NCBI GenBank assembly: GCA_026002875.1
Contig: BPGE01000001.1
Span: 1,922,001-1,986,000 of the forward strand
Origin: Bryobacteraceae bacterium
GTDB lineage: Bacteria > Acidobacteriota > Terriglobia > Bryobacterales > Bryobacteraceae
Length of the DNA: 64,000 nt
Reading direction: 5' to 3'
In this document: piece by piece, positions 27,388 through 35,560 of the stretch
Layout: every line of letters starts with the position of its first letter
Position numbering within the stretch: the first letter of the stretch is position 1
Made by a program: the position numbers and the translations under genes
The notes under the pieces: generated by a model
Seen by the model: the letters and a program-made list of their open reading frames with translations, nothing else
Told to the model about the DNA's origin: nothing
Databases searched by the model: none

Positions 27388-28284
27388 ATGGCTGCACGGG
27401 CTGACTCATCATCGTTCCGCGTGGGCCTGATCCAGGCGCGCGCATCGGCCGATCCTGCGGAAAATCTGGCGAAAGCGGAAGAGAGGATCGCGGAGGCCGC
27501 GCTTGGCGGCGCACAGATCATCTGCCTGCAGGAGCTGTTCCGCAGCGAGTATTTCTGCCGGGAAGAGCGCGCCGAGCTGTTCGATCTGGCCGAACCCGTG
27601 CCGGGTCCAACGACGGAGCGGCTCGCACGGCTGGCCCGCGAGCTGAAAGTGGCGATCGTGGCCAGCCTGTTCGAGCGGCGCGCCGCGGGCCTTTACCACA
27701 ACACCGCCGCCGTGCTGAATCCGGATGGAGAGCTCGCCGGAATCTACCGCAAGATGCACATCCCGGAAGACCCGCTGTACTTCGAGAAGTTTTACTTCAC
27801 TCCGGGCGATCTGGGATACCGCGCCTTCGACACGCCGTTCGCCCGGATCGGGGTTCTGGTCTGCTGGGATCAGTGGTATCCCGAGGCGGCGCGTCTCACG
27901 GCGATGGAGGGCGCCGAGATCCTGTTCTACCCGACGGCGATCGGATGGCACCCGAAGGAGAAAGAGCAGTACGGCGCCGCGCAGGCGGACGCCTGGCGCA
28001 CGATCCAGCGGGGGCATGCGATCGCCAATGGCGTGTATGTGGCGGCGGTGAACCGCGTGGGGTACGAGGGGACGGCTGACAGCGGGCTGGAATTCTGGGG
28101 CGGCAGTTTCGTGGCCGATCCCTTCGGTGTGCTGCTGGCGGAAGCCTCCCGCGAAAACGAAGAAGTCCTGGTGGTCGAGTGCGACCGCAGACGGATCGAG
28201 GATGTGAGGCGAAACTGGCCGTTCTTCCGCGACCGGCGCATTGACTCTTTCGGCGGAATCACCCTGCGCTGGGCGGGCAAATAA
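27388..28284 (+). CDS. aguB: N-carbamoylputrescine amidase
   Basis: Hydrolyses N-carbamoylputrescine to putrescine, CO2 and ammonia in the agmatine route to polyamines, in the cytoplasm. It is a nitrilase-superfamily protein of 298 residues. The Glu-Lys-Cys triad is visible as Glu49 (CLQELF), Lys122 (RKMHIPED) and Cys159 (LVCWDQWYPEAAR). The segments IPEDPLYFEKFYFTPGD and HPKEKEQYGAAQADAW are characteristic of AguB rather than other nitrilases. No agmatine deiminase gene is in the window. It is divergent from the M14 peptidase with 16 bp between starts, so its promoter must lie inside the neighbouring coding region. A hairpin follows the stop. Confidence 0.9.
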   Translation: MAARADSSSFRVGLIQARASADPAENLAKAEERIAEAALGGAQIICLQELFRSEYFCREERAELFDLAEPVPGPTTERLARLARELKVAIVASLFERRAAGLYHNTAAVLNPDGELAGIYRKMHIPEDPLYFEKFYFTPGDLGYRAFDTPFARIGVLVCWDQWYPEAARLTAMEGAEILFYPTAIGWHPKEKEQYGAAQADAWRTIQRGHAIANGVYVAAVNRVGYEGTADSGLEFWGGSFVADPFGVLLAEASRENEEVLVVECDRRRIEDVRRNWPFFRDRRIDSFGGITLRWAGK

Positions 28285-28311
28285 AAAAAGCGGGCCGGTC
28301 TCCCGGCCCGC
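28284..28311 (-). terminator. Intrinsic terminator for the minus-strand operon ending at 28327
   Basis: A 9-bp perfect stem (GCGGGCCGG at 28290-28298 with CCGGCCCGC at 28303-28311, loop TCTC) is flanked by seven A's on the plus strand. This reads as hairpin plus U-run on the minus strand. It may also slow plus-strand transcription leaving aguB. Confidence 0.75.
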
Positions 28312-28326
28312 CATCGCCAGTAGGAT

Positions 28327-28842
28327 TCACTGCGACTGGTTGAGGGAAGAAGAAACAACGGAAAGAACGGATGCCCGCGCGGGCTGCCGGACCCGCAGGA
28401 GAGAAGGAGAAACCGTCATCGGGAAGCCCGTGTCGCGCACGGCGCCTCCCCGCCCGCTGTGCACGCGGCGCCCATGAAGGTCGGTCAGGTCTCCAGGGCG
28501 CCGGACACGGGAAATTGCGGACGGGGAGCGCTCCGTAGCGGGAAGAAACCGGGAGGAGGATGGTCCCGGTGCTCCACACCCGGCGCGGCCTCGGAAACGC
28601 GCCAGGTGGAACTGGTTGAATCCCTGCGGGGCCTGCAATCGGTACAGCCGTGCGCCGGCCGCGCCCGGACCAGCCGGTTCAGGCGCGGCCAGCCACAGCG
28701 GCGCAAGCCTGGCCGGCGTGTTCGACTCCTCCACGCAGGCCGCATGCGCGCAGGCAGCCGGGTGGGCGGGCCCCGACTCTGCCACACCCGCCGGCGCCAG
28801 AGCCAGACAGAGTGACATTGCCTGGCAAAAGACAGAACTCAT
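28327..28842 (-). CDS. Small exported protein of unknown function
   Basis: Protein of 171 residues. The ATG at 28842 overlaps the TGA of the gene before it (ATGA), with AGGAG about 8 bases upstream. It begins with a likely signal peptide (SSVFCQAMSLCLALAPAGVA). The mature part is rich in Pro, Ala, Arg and Ser, with several Cys close to the N-terminus (HPAACAHAACVEES), and matches no known family. Its low-complexity composition makes it less certain as a gene. Overlap with the upstream gene and the terminator 16 bp after its stop both support it. Confidence 0.5.
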   Translation of the reverse strand: MSSVFCQAMSLCLALAPAGVAESGPAHPAACAHAACVEESNTPARLAPLWLAAPEPAGPGAAGARLYRLQAPQGFNQFHLARFRGRAGCGAPGPSSSRFLPATERSPSAISRVRRPGDLTDLHGRRVHSGRGGAVRDTGFPMTVSPSLLRVRQPARASVLSVVSSSLNQSQ

Positions 28843-29033
28843 CCGCGGCGCTCCTGCCGGAGAGGATCGGGCGGCGGACCGGGTCTCCTGGCCTCTTCCA
28901 CCCGTTCGGCGGCTGCGGCGGCGCCCGCGCGGAGCGGATCCGGAGGACGCCCCGGACGGATGGCGGCGGCGTAAACCTGTGCGCTGGACAGAACAAGCAG
29001 GACGGCCAGAACGGAGCGCCGGATCGTGTTCAT
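28839..29033 (-). CDS. Small exported peptide with PPDPLR repeats
   Basis: Protein of 64 residues. AGGAGG lies 8 bases before the ATG at 29033, a strong ribosome binding site. A signal peptide (MNTIRRSVLAVLLVLSSAQVYA) leaves a mature peptide of about 42 residues with two copies of G-x-PPDPLR (GRPPDPLRAG and GPPPDPLRQE). No family is recognised. It lies 44 bp after the coiled-coil gene and is coupled to the next gene by an ATGA overlap, so the three form an operon closed by the terminator at 28284-28311. Confidence 0.6.
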   Translation of the reverse strand: MNTIRRSVLAVLLVLSSAQVYAAAIRPGRPPDPLRAGAAAAAERVEEARRPGPPPDPLRQERRG

Positions 29034-29077
29034 GACAGTTGCCTCCTTGCATGTCGATTCCGCCGCGGCCCCATTTC

Positions 29078-29974
29078 CTACAGCCGCTGCGCCGCTGTCT
29101 TCACTTTCGGCGCAGCCAGGTAGCCCACGACGTTGTCTTTCTTCACTTCGTTGACGACCAGCTCGTAGGGAATGCGAGCCTTGCTGGGAACGTAGAACTG
29201 AACCGGCTCGTTGATCGTGCGGTCCTTCTTTTCGACCTTCCTGTCGTCGGCGACAATTTCCAGGGTGAAGCGGTTGCGCTTCACGTCAGCCTTCTTCAGC
29301 TGCACGACGACATCGCCGATCCGCTGCGGACCGCTCTGCCGGCTGAGGCTGAACTCGTAATAGTCGCGGTCGCCCAGCTGCTTCAGCGCAGCCAGTTCCT
29401 TGCTGTTGGTGGCGATCAGACCGCTCAGCACGCCCAGGTCCCCGGTCACGCGGCGCAGCTCGGCGATGGTCTTGTCAATCTCGCTGCGGCTGGCCGCCAC
29501 TTCATTCTTCACCGCGCCCACTTCGCCCGTGATGTCCGTGAGCCTCGCCGTCGCCTGCTCGGTGCGGGACTTGATCTCGTCCAGCTGCTGCGCGATCTGC
29601 TGCTTCTCCGCCATCTGGCGCTCCGTCAGGCTTTTCTCGACCCGCGCCGCTACGGCTTCCGCCTGCCGCCGCGCATTGCGGCGGACTTCCTCGCTGGCGG
29701 AGGCGTTCTCTTTGCGGAGGTTTTCCAGCTCGCTGCGCAGCGCTGCCAGCGTCTGGACGGCGTTCACGTCGGCTGAGCTGATCGCCTGCCGCACCGTGGC
29801 CAGTTCATGCTTCAGCGCCGCCGTCTCCAGCCGGAGGTTGACCTGCTGATTGTGCAGGAACAGCAGACCCGCGACTGCGGCGACCAGCCCCGCCAGGAGC
29901 AGGATCGAAAGCCAGGGCAGCCGGGACGACGCCTGTTCCGGGCTCTTCGCGTTCGGGTTGATGACATCACTCAT
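29078..29974 (-). CDS. Membrane-anchored coiled-coil protein
   Basis: Protein of 298 residues. One membrane segment (about 20-42, LPWLSILLLAGLVAAVAGLLFL) follows a short cytoplasmic N-terminus. A long coiled coil comes next (about 45-205, rich in A, E, K, R and Q). A C-terminal globular beta domain (about 210-298: YYEFSLSRQSGPQRIGDVVVQL, NRFTLEIVADDRKVEKKDRT) ends the protein. The ATG at 29974 is preferred because the open frame further upstream crosses the intergenic region and the divergent gene. It could be an envelope-spanning scaffold. It is the first gene of the three-gene minus-strand operon. Confidence 0.75.
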   Translation of the reverse strand: MSDVINPNAKSPEQASSRLPWLSILLLAGLVAAVAGLLFLHNQQVNLRLETAALKHELATVRQAISSADVNAVQTLAALRSELENLRKENASASEEVRRNARRQAEAVAARVEKSLTERQMAEKQQIAQQLDEIKSRTEQATARLTDITGEVGAVKNEVAASRSEIDKTIAELRRVTGDLGVLSGLIATNSKELAALKQLGDRDYYEFSLSRQSGPQRIGDVVVQLKKADVKRNRFTLEIVADDRKVEKKDRTINEPVQFYVPSKARIPYELVVNEVKKDNVVGYLAAPKVKTAAQRL

Positions 29975-30286
29975 GTGCAATTCCCGGCCATTCTGTGTGC
30001 ACTTGCCATGCCAAACAAAGAGCCATTTGTTTTCAGACGAATACGGCGTTCTTTGCCGCCCGGGCCAGTAAGAATTACCGGGTGTTGCAAAGCAGACGGA
30101 CGGCAGGTGGAAACAATTACTACCCCCTAGCCATCCGGCGTGAATTGTCCTAGACTGAGGGCGCGAGAAAATGACCACCTGCCGGCCCAGGTCTGGATCA
30201 GTTTGGTGGCGCTCGCGGGCCGGGACCGGACCGGAGCGGTTCGGCAAGGGCGGCGCCGGCAACGAAAGAGCGGAAGGAGGCACGCC
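29975..30286. other. 312-bp divergent intergenic region
   Basis: Holds the upstream regions of the coiled-coil operon (minus) and the Cache-domain gene (plus). It is more AT-rich than its surroundings around 29990-30130. No confident promoter pair, RNA or operator could be assigned. Confidence 0.4.
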
Positions 30287-31426
30287 ATGCCTGGCGACCG
30301 GTACGAGCTGAGATTCCCCTTGAGGCGCCTGTTGACTGGACTGCTGCTCACGGTCATTCCGATCTGCGCCATCGGGCTGATTGTCGTGAGCCGGGCAGGG
30401 CAGGCGCTGGACCGCCAGTGGGGGCGGTATTTCCGCACCATCGCCGAGTTCACCGCGAGTGAAATCGGAATGTTTTTCCATGAACGGATTCTTGCCGTCG
30501 GCACTCTGGCTGCCGACCCGCTGATCGTGGACACCGTAAGGCAGGCGAACGCTCGCTACACAGGAGCCTCCGAACAGGCGGTCACGGAGAGAATCAATCA
30601 GATCGAGCGGGACTGGAACACTGCGAAAGGGGAGCCGCTGGTGCGGGCCGTGCTCGGCAACCCGGCGGCGCGTCTGCTGGTCAAATGGCGGGACAGGGAC
30701 CGCCGGTTCCTGCGGCTGACGCTGACCGACAAGTACGGCGCGGTCATCGCGGCTTCGCACAAAACGCTCGACTACTTCCAGGCCGATGAAGATTTCTGGC
30801 AGGCGATCTATGCCCAGGGCAGGGGAGCGGTGCACATCACCGACGTTCTCTATGACGATGTCACCAAGTCCTACTATGTCGGCCTGGGCGTGCCCGTGAT
30901 GGACGAGGAGTCGAACACGTTCATCGGGGCGCTGGATGCGCTGATCGAAGTCTCCAGTCTTTTTCCGCTGTTGCACCGGCTGGATCTGGGGCCCACCTCG
31001 CGGATGATCCTCGTCAAGTACGACGGCACGGTGATTCATGCGCCGGGAGTCAGCCTCGCCATGAACGTCAAATCGGCCGAATACCATGCGGCTCAGGAGT
31101 CCATGGCGACGGGGCCATCAAGGTGGCCTGGATATGTGATCGCGCCGCTGCCGGGTGGCGAACCCGTCATCATCGGTTACGGCAGTCCGGGGCTGGAGGA
31201 GTCCTTCCCGAACCTGAACTGGCGCGTGCTGGTCGTGCAGAATACGAGGGAGGCATTTGCGCCGACGCGCGGAGTGTTGCGCCTGCTGTATCTCATGATC
31301 CTCGCCGGGCTGGCTGCGGTCACGCTGCTGGCGATGTACTTTGCGCTCCACCGCCGTCAGGAGATGGCGCGGGTGGCGTTGCGGCCGGAGGAACCTGCCG
31401 AGGAAGCGAAAGAAACCATCAGCTGA
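30287..31426 (+). CDS. Membrane protein with extracytoplasmic Cache sensor domain and no output domain
   Basis: Protein of 379 residues. AAGGAGG lies 6 bases before the ATG at 30287. A membrane segment (about 16-36, LLTGLLLTVIPICAIGLIVV) leads into a dCache-type extracytoplasmic domain (about 40-325). Typical features are LRLTLTDKYGAVIAASHKTLDYFQADEDFWQ and VGLGVPVMDEESNTFIGALDALIEVSS. A second membrane segment lies at about 328-352, followed by a short acidic tail. There is no HAMP, kinase, cyclase or methyl-accepting domain. It may sense a small ligand and signal through a partner, but no partner is evident here. Confidence 0.8.
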   Translation: MPGDRYELRFPLRRLLTGLLLTVIPICAIGLIVVSRAGQALDRQWGRYFRTIAEFTASEIGMFFHERILAVGTLAADPLIVDTVRQANARYTGASEQAVTERINQIERDWNTAKGEPLVRAVLGNPAARLLVKWRDRDRRFLRLTLTDKYGAVIAASHKTLDYFQADEDFWQAIYAQGRGAVHITDVLYDDVTKSYYVGLGVPVMDEESNTFIGALDALIEVSSLFPLLHRLDLGPTSRMILVKYDGTVIHAPGVSLAMNVKSAEYHAAQESMATGPSRWPGYVIAPLPGGEPVIIGYGSPGLEESFPNLNWRVLVVQNTREAFAPTRGVLRLLYLMILAGLAAVTLLAMYFALHRRQEMARVALRPEEPAEEAKETIS

Positions 31427-31467
31427 CAGCGCGCAGGCTCGCGCAACCTGCGCCGCACAACGAAAGC

Positions 31468-31500
31468 GGGCCGCCCCTGCCAGGGCAGAGGCGGCCCTTG
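31468..31500. terminator. Convergent-gene hairpin
   Basis: GGGCCGC at 31468-31474 pairs with GCGGCCC at 31491-31497, with inner pairing CCCTGC/GCAGG. It lies between the converging Cache gene and Gfo/Idh/MocA gene, is flanked by AAA on one side and TTG on the other, and is probably bidirectional. Confidence 0.5.
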
Positions 31501-31520
31501 TTCAGGCGCGTTGAATCGCC

Positions 31521-32687
31521 CTACTTCCGGCTGGAGCGGGCCGGGGCGCACTTGACCCAGGTCCGTTTCCGGTTCGACTCCATCACGGCTTCCAGCAGCT
31601 GCATGCCCCGCAGGCCGTCGGCGAACGTCGGGTACTGGATCGGCAGCGAGGGATCGAGCACCCGCGACCAGAAGCGCTTGAACAGCTGCTTGTGGCTGTC
31701 GTCGTATCCTTCGCTGTGGCCGCCCGGATAATCGGCATAAGCCGCGGCTTCGGGGTAGAACAGGCTGCCGTCCTTGATGATGATCTGGTTCGGCTCGTTG
31801 CGGCGCCCAATCCAGAGCTCGTCCGGTCGCTCCTGATTCCAGGCAACGCTGCCCTTGGTGCCGCAGACCATCCACTCGAACCGGTTCTTGCAGCCCGCTG
31901 AAACCTGGCTCACCGTGAACGCGCCGCGGCACGTGTCGCCAAGATGAAGCATCGCCATGCCGAAGTCCTCGGTATCGATTTTCACTTCGTCATAGTCGGA
32001 CGGCTTCAGAGTCTTGCCGGCGAAGGTCTCGATGGCGACTTTCGGCTGCTTGCGGGTCTTGTGGACGATCTTGAGATCGGCGCACAGCGACGTGATGGAC
32101 AGCCCGGTGACGTGCTGGATCATGTCCATCCAGTGCGAACCGATGTCGCCCATGACGCGCAGCGGGCCGTTGTGCTTCTTCAGGATGCGCCAGTTGAAAT
32201 CGGTGTCATACAGCAGCCAGTCCTGCGAATAGGTGCCCTGGACCACGAGGATATCGCCGAGGTCGCCGCGGGCGATCATCGCACGCGCCTGCTGCACGGC
32301 CGGATAGTAGCGCAGATTGTGGTTGGTCGCGTGGCAGAGCTTCTTCTTCTCGGCCAGGTCGAGCATCTCCTTCGCCTCTTTGGAGCTCATGGCGAGGGGC
32401 TTCTCGCACAGCACATGCTTGCCGGCGGCGAGAGCGGCCTTGGCGACAGGCGCATGCAGCGCGTTGGGCGTGCAGATGTGAACGCCGGCGATCTCGGGAT
32501 CCGCCAGGATTTCCTTGTAATTTCCCGTGGCCTTCGGGATGTTGTAAGTCTTGGCGAAGCGGTCCGCTTCTTCCTGCGAGACGCCCGCCACGGCGGCCAC
32601 TTCCACAAATCCGAGCCGGCGGAGGTTCTCGACATGGGTCTTCCCCATGAAGCCGGCGCCGATGACTGCAACTTTGAGTGTGCTCAT
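31521..32687 (-). CDS. Gfo/Idh/MocA-family NAD(P)-dependent oxidoreductase
   Basis: Protein of 388 residues. The Rossmann fold begins at once (LKVAVIGAGFMGKTHVENLR), so the ATG at 32687 is taken, with AAAGGAA about 9 bases upstream; the open frame extends 17 codons further without support. The family catalytic motif HVLCEKPLAM (about residues 92-101) carries the conserved Lys. The C-terminal domain has GDIGSHWMDMIQHVTG with the candidate catalytic His. Members oxidise or reduce sugars and cyclitols, and the substrate is not predictable. No sugar operon surrounds it, and the hairpin-repeat array lies 0.6 kb upstream. Confidence 0.88.
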   Translation of the reverse strand: MSTLKVAVIGAGFMGKTHVENLRRLGFVEVAAVAGVSQEEADRFAKTYNIPKATGNYKEILADPEIAGVHICTPNALHAPVAKAALAAGKHVLCEKPLAMSSKEAKEMLDLAEKKKLCHATNHNLRYYPAVQQARAMIARGDLGDILVVQGTYSQDWLLYDTDFNWRILKKHNGPLRVMGDIGSHWMDMIQHVTGLSITSLCADLKIVHKTRKQPKVAIETFAGKTLKPSDYDEVKIDTEDFGMAMLHLGDTCRGAFTVSQVSAGCKNRFEWMVCGTKGSVAWNQERPDELWIGRRNEPNQIIIKDGSLFYPEAAAYADYPGGHSEGYDDSHKQLFKRFWSRVLDPSLPIQYPTFADGLRGMQLLEAVMESNRKRTWVKCAPARSSRK

Positions 32688-32772
32688 AAAGAATCGTTCC
32701 TTTCGAGCCGATAATCGGTACGATGGGTGTAGACCCAATACACTCTATAACAACTGCGCGCGGCAAGGCATC

Positions 32773-33105
32773 ATGGTGGTGAAGCTCCAGTGGAAACGGG
32801 CAAGAAGCACGCCGCGAACCGTCCGCCTCCGCACTGCGCCCGAGCCGCCGCCGCCACCGCTGACGCTGCGGGAAATTGAAGGCGGTCTGGCGGCTATTCT
32901 GTCCCCCGTGGCGGCCATGCTCTTCGCAGTTTCGTTGTGGCGGCTGGGGCAGGACCTGGGCTTCGCAGCCAATTTCTTCGTCGAAGAAGGACCTCTCGCC
33001 CACTGGCAGCCGTGGTTCGCACTGGCAGCCGGACTCGCCCTGGTCAGGTCCCGCCTGAACCGCCGTTCGCAAAGCGGCGGCGACGATGCAGCCGCCGCCG
33101 GTTAA
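32773..33105 (+). CDS. Small membrane protein of unknown function
   Basis: Protein of 110 residues. A basic, proline-rich N-terminus (to about 32) is followed by two hydrophobic segments (about 43-58 and 76-92) and a charged tail. The ATG at 32773 is chosen because the open frame upstream overlaps the divergent oxidoreductase gene. No family is recognised. It lies 85 bp from the divergent oxidoreductase start; the gap contains GTGTA-N7-TACAC, a possible operator. Confidence 0.5.
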   Translation: MVVKLQWKRARSTPRTVRLRTAPEPPPPPLTLREIEGGLAAILSPVAAMLFAVSLWRLGQDLGFAANFFVEEGPLAHWQPWFALAAGLALVRSRLNRRSQSGGDDAAAAG

Positions 33106-33278
33106 CCGCGCCCCCGCAACCCTGCGGGACTTCAGCCTGGATGAAAATCCCCGCGAATACAGAGCCGCGAGGGAGTAGCCCGAAGGGCTGCGACCGAGCG
33201 GTTCCCCAACCCCCCCAACCCTTCGATCCCTCCCCATCGCGCCGAAGGCGCGACCGGTCAACGCACACCCCAACGGGC
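33106..33278. other. Leader of the repeat array, no gene
   Basis: GC-rich, without a gene. It contains degenerate relatives of the array that follows, for example GCCCGAAGGGC at 33178-33188 and CACCCCAACGGGC just before the first unit. Confidence 0.45.
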
Positions 33279-33893
33279 TTCCCCTCGCGCTCGCGCGAGG
33301 GCTGCATCCCAACCGTGCCCCACCGCGCCCTCTCCTTCGGATTCCCCCTCGCGCTTGCGCGAGGGCTGCATCCCAACCGTGCCCCGCTCGCAGCCTCCCC
33401 AACGGGTTTCCCCTCGCGCTCGCGCGAGGGCTGCATCCCAACCGTGCCCCGCTCGCAGCCTCCCCAACGGGTTTCCCCTCGCGCTCGCGCGAGGGCTGCA
33501 TCCCAACCGTGCCCCACCGCGCCCTCTCCTTCGGGTTTCCCCTCGCGCTCGCGCGAGGGCTGCATCCCAACTGTGCCCCACTCGGAGACTCCCCCCGGGT
33601 TTCCCCTCGCGCTTGCGCGAGGGCTGCATCCCAACCGCGCCCCACCGCGCCCTCTCCTTCGGATTTCCCCTCGCGCTCGCGCGAGGGCTGCATCCCAACC
33701 GTGCCCCACCGCGCCCTCTCCTTCGGATTCCCCCTCGCGCTTGCGCGAGGGCTGCATCCCAACCGTGCCCCGCTCGCAGCCTCCCCAACGGGTTTCCCCT
33801 CGCGCTTGCGCGAGGGCTGCATCCCAACTGTGCCCCACTCGGAGACTCGCCGACGGGTTTCCCCTCGCGCTTTCGCAAGGGCTGCATCCCAAC
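33279..33893. repeat. Tandem array of ten 64/65-bp hairpin-bearing units
   Basis: Ten copies begin at about 33281, 33345, 33410, 33475, 33539, 33603, 33667, 33731, 33796 and 33861. Each unit has a conserved core of about 43 bp, starting CCCCTCGCG and ending GCATCCCAACCGTGCCCC. The core contains a 7-bp stem (CCTCGCG, loop CTCG or CTTG, CGCGAGG). A 21-bp linker of one of three types follows: A (ACCGCGCCCTCTCCTTCGG), B (GCTCGCAGCCTCCCCAACGG) or C (ACTCGGAGACTCSCCSNCGG). The linker order is A-B-B-A-C-A-A-B-C. The last unit is degenerate. The period is not a multiple of three, and no stop codons arise in several frames, so long apparent reading frames here are artefacts. Confidence 0.93.
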
Positions 33894-34144
33894 AATGACT
33901 CTCAGCGGCCAGCGCTCCCTCCATTGAAGAATCACCCCGCTCTTCTGAAGTCTCGGCACCTCACGAAACAGCGCGGGAGCGCCCTGTCCTTCCTGCAGCT
34001 GGCTGTCTGCCCGCGAACCGCCTTACGCAGATCAGCCGCCCGGATTGCAGCTGCGCCCGGCGTTCCAGCTGGCCGCAGTCCGCCGCTTCCCCGCGGCGTC
34101 TTCAAGCTGCTTTACTGAAAGAAGCTTCGTTCCAGGGAGAACGT
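33894..34144. other. Gap between repeat array and threonine dehydrogenase gene
   Basis: No gene supported. It carries the upstream region of tdh; GGGAGA lies 6 bases before the tdh ATG. Confidence 0.4.
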
Positions 34145-35194
34145 ATGGACATTCCCACGACCATGAAGGCTCTCGTGAAAAAGAAGGCCGAGCCCGGGCT
34201 GTGGCTCGAAGAAGTGCCCGTGCCCGAAATCGGCATCAACGACGTTCTGATCCGCGTCGAGAAGGCGTCCATCTGCGGCACCGACGTCCACATCTGGAAA
34301 TGGGACGATTGGGCGCAGAAAACCATCCCCGTCCCGATGGTGGTCGGCCATGAATTCGTCGGCCGCATCGTGAAAGTCGGCGCCAATGTCAACGACTTCT
34401 TTCCCGGCGACCTGGTGAGCGCGGAAGGCCACGTCGTCTGCGGGCGCTGCCGCAACTGCCTGGCCGGGCGGCGGCATCTGTGCGCGCACACAATGGGCGT
34501 CGGCGTCAACCGTCCGGGCTGTTTTGCGGAATATATCTCGGTTCCAATGTCCAATATCTGGAAACATGCCCCGGGAATTCCGCTGGATATCGCGTCGATT
34601 TTCGACCCCTTCGGCAACGCCGTGCACACGGCGCTCAGCTTTCCCGTGCTCGGGGAAGACGTGCTGATCACGGGCGCAGGTCCGATCGGGCTGATGGCGG
34701 CGGCAGTGGTGCGGCACGCCGGGGCGCGCTTCGTGGTGATCACGGACCTGAACCCGAAGCGCCTGGAGCTGGCGAAGAAGTTCGGCGTCACGCGCGCCGT
34801 CGATCCGCGCACAACCAGCCTCAGGGACGTCATGCAGGATCTCGGCATGAAGGAAGGCTTTGACGTAGGGCTTGAAATGTCCGGCAGCCCGCAGGCGTTC
34901 CGCGACATGATCGCGCATATGTGCCATGGCGGGAAGATCGCGCTGCTCGGCATTCAGCCGGGCGAAGCGGCGATCGACTGGAATACGGTCATCTTCTCGA
35001 TGCTCACGATTAAAGGCATCTACGGGCGCGAGATGTACGAGACCTGGTACATGATGACCGTGATGCTGCAGTCCGGGCTCGATATTTCGCCCGTGATCAC
35101 GCACCGCTTCCCCTACACGGAGTTCGAGAAGGGCTTCGAAGCGATGATGAGCGGCGAGGCAGCCAAGGTGGTCCTGGACTGGTCAGAGACCTAG
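34145..35194 (+). CDS. tdh: L-threonine 3-dehydrogenase
   Basis: Oxidises L-threonine to 2-amino-3-ketobutyrate with NAD+. It is a zinc-containing medium-chain dehydrogenase of 349 residues. Catalytic-zinc ligand candidates are Cys44, His69 and Glu70. Structural-zinc cysteines are 99, 102, 105 and 113. The spacing matches E. coli Tdh shifted by six. The segments [18 protein letters not shown] and [14 protein letters not shown] are diagnostic of Tdh among related alcohol dehydrogenases. The NAD fold has the GAGPIG motif near 178. No kbl (2-amino-3-ketobutyrate CoA ligase) gene is adjacent. GGGAGA upstream supports the start. Confidence 0.93.
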   Translation: MDIPTTMKALVKKKAEPGLWLEEVPVPEIGINDVLIRVEKASICGTDVHIWKWDDWAQKTIPVPMVVGHEFVGRIVKVGANVNDFFPGDLVSAEGHVVCGRCRNCLAGRRHLCAHTMGVGVNRPGCFAEYISVPMSNIWKHAPGIPLDIASIFDPFGNAVHTALSFPVLGEDVLITGAGPIGLMAAAVVRHAGARFVVITDLNPKRLELAKKFGVTRAVDPRTTSLRDVMQDLGMKEGFDVGLEMSGSPQAFRDMIAHMCHGGKIALLGIQPGEAAIDWNTVIFSMLTIKGIYGREMYETWYMMTVMLQSGLDISPVITHRFPYTEFEKGFEAMMSGEAAKVVLDWSET

Positions 35195-35560
35195 TCGCAA
35201 GCCGCTGTCGGAAGCGGCTGCCGATGCCGGCGCACGCAGAATCCGCCGTTCCGTCGCGGCGGCGAATCCCCTCTGTGCAGACAGTGCGCAGCCCTCGTTT
35301 TCGGACGTGAACCGTGATGCTCCGCTCGAGAACCGCATCCCGGCTGCGGCAGCCTTTGTGCGGATGGCAGCGGACCGTCAGCAATTCTGTCCGCCCATGC
35401 GGTTCTGCATCACGGGCTTGATGCGGGTGCGGTTGCCTCCGGAGCCGAAGATGTCTTCTTCGCGTTCGGTGCGGTCGCGGGTCGGACCGGAATCAGCAGC
35501 CCGCCGGGTCAGAGACAGAATTCGCCCGCCCGCAGCGCAGACTCCGCCAACAGAAGGCTC
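35195..35560. other. 366-bp gap, no gene
   Basis: Between tdh and the converging small exported protein gene. It contains a hairpin AGCCGCT-GTCGGA-AGCGGCT (35200-35219) just after tdh without a T-run, possibly a weak terminator. Nothing else is recognised. Confidence 0.4.

Noticed and set aside
33279-33893. CRISPR array
   Set aside because: The variable segments recur (three types among nine linkers), the conserved part is about 43 bp, and there are no cas genes.
32206-33959. Several long minus- and plus-strand open frames covering the repeat array
   Set aside because: They arise because the 64/65-bp unit has no stop in some frames. The period is not a multiple of three, so the frame does not repeat with the unit, and one runs into the oxidoreductase gene.
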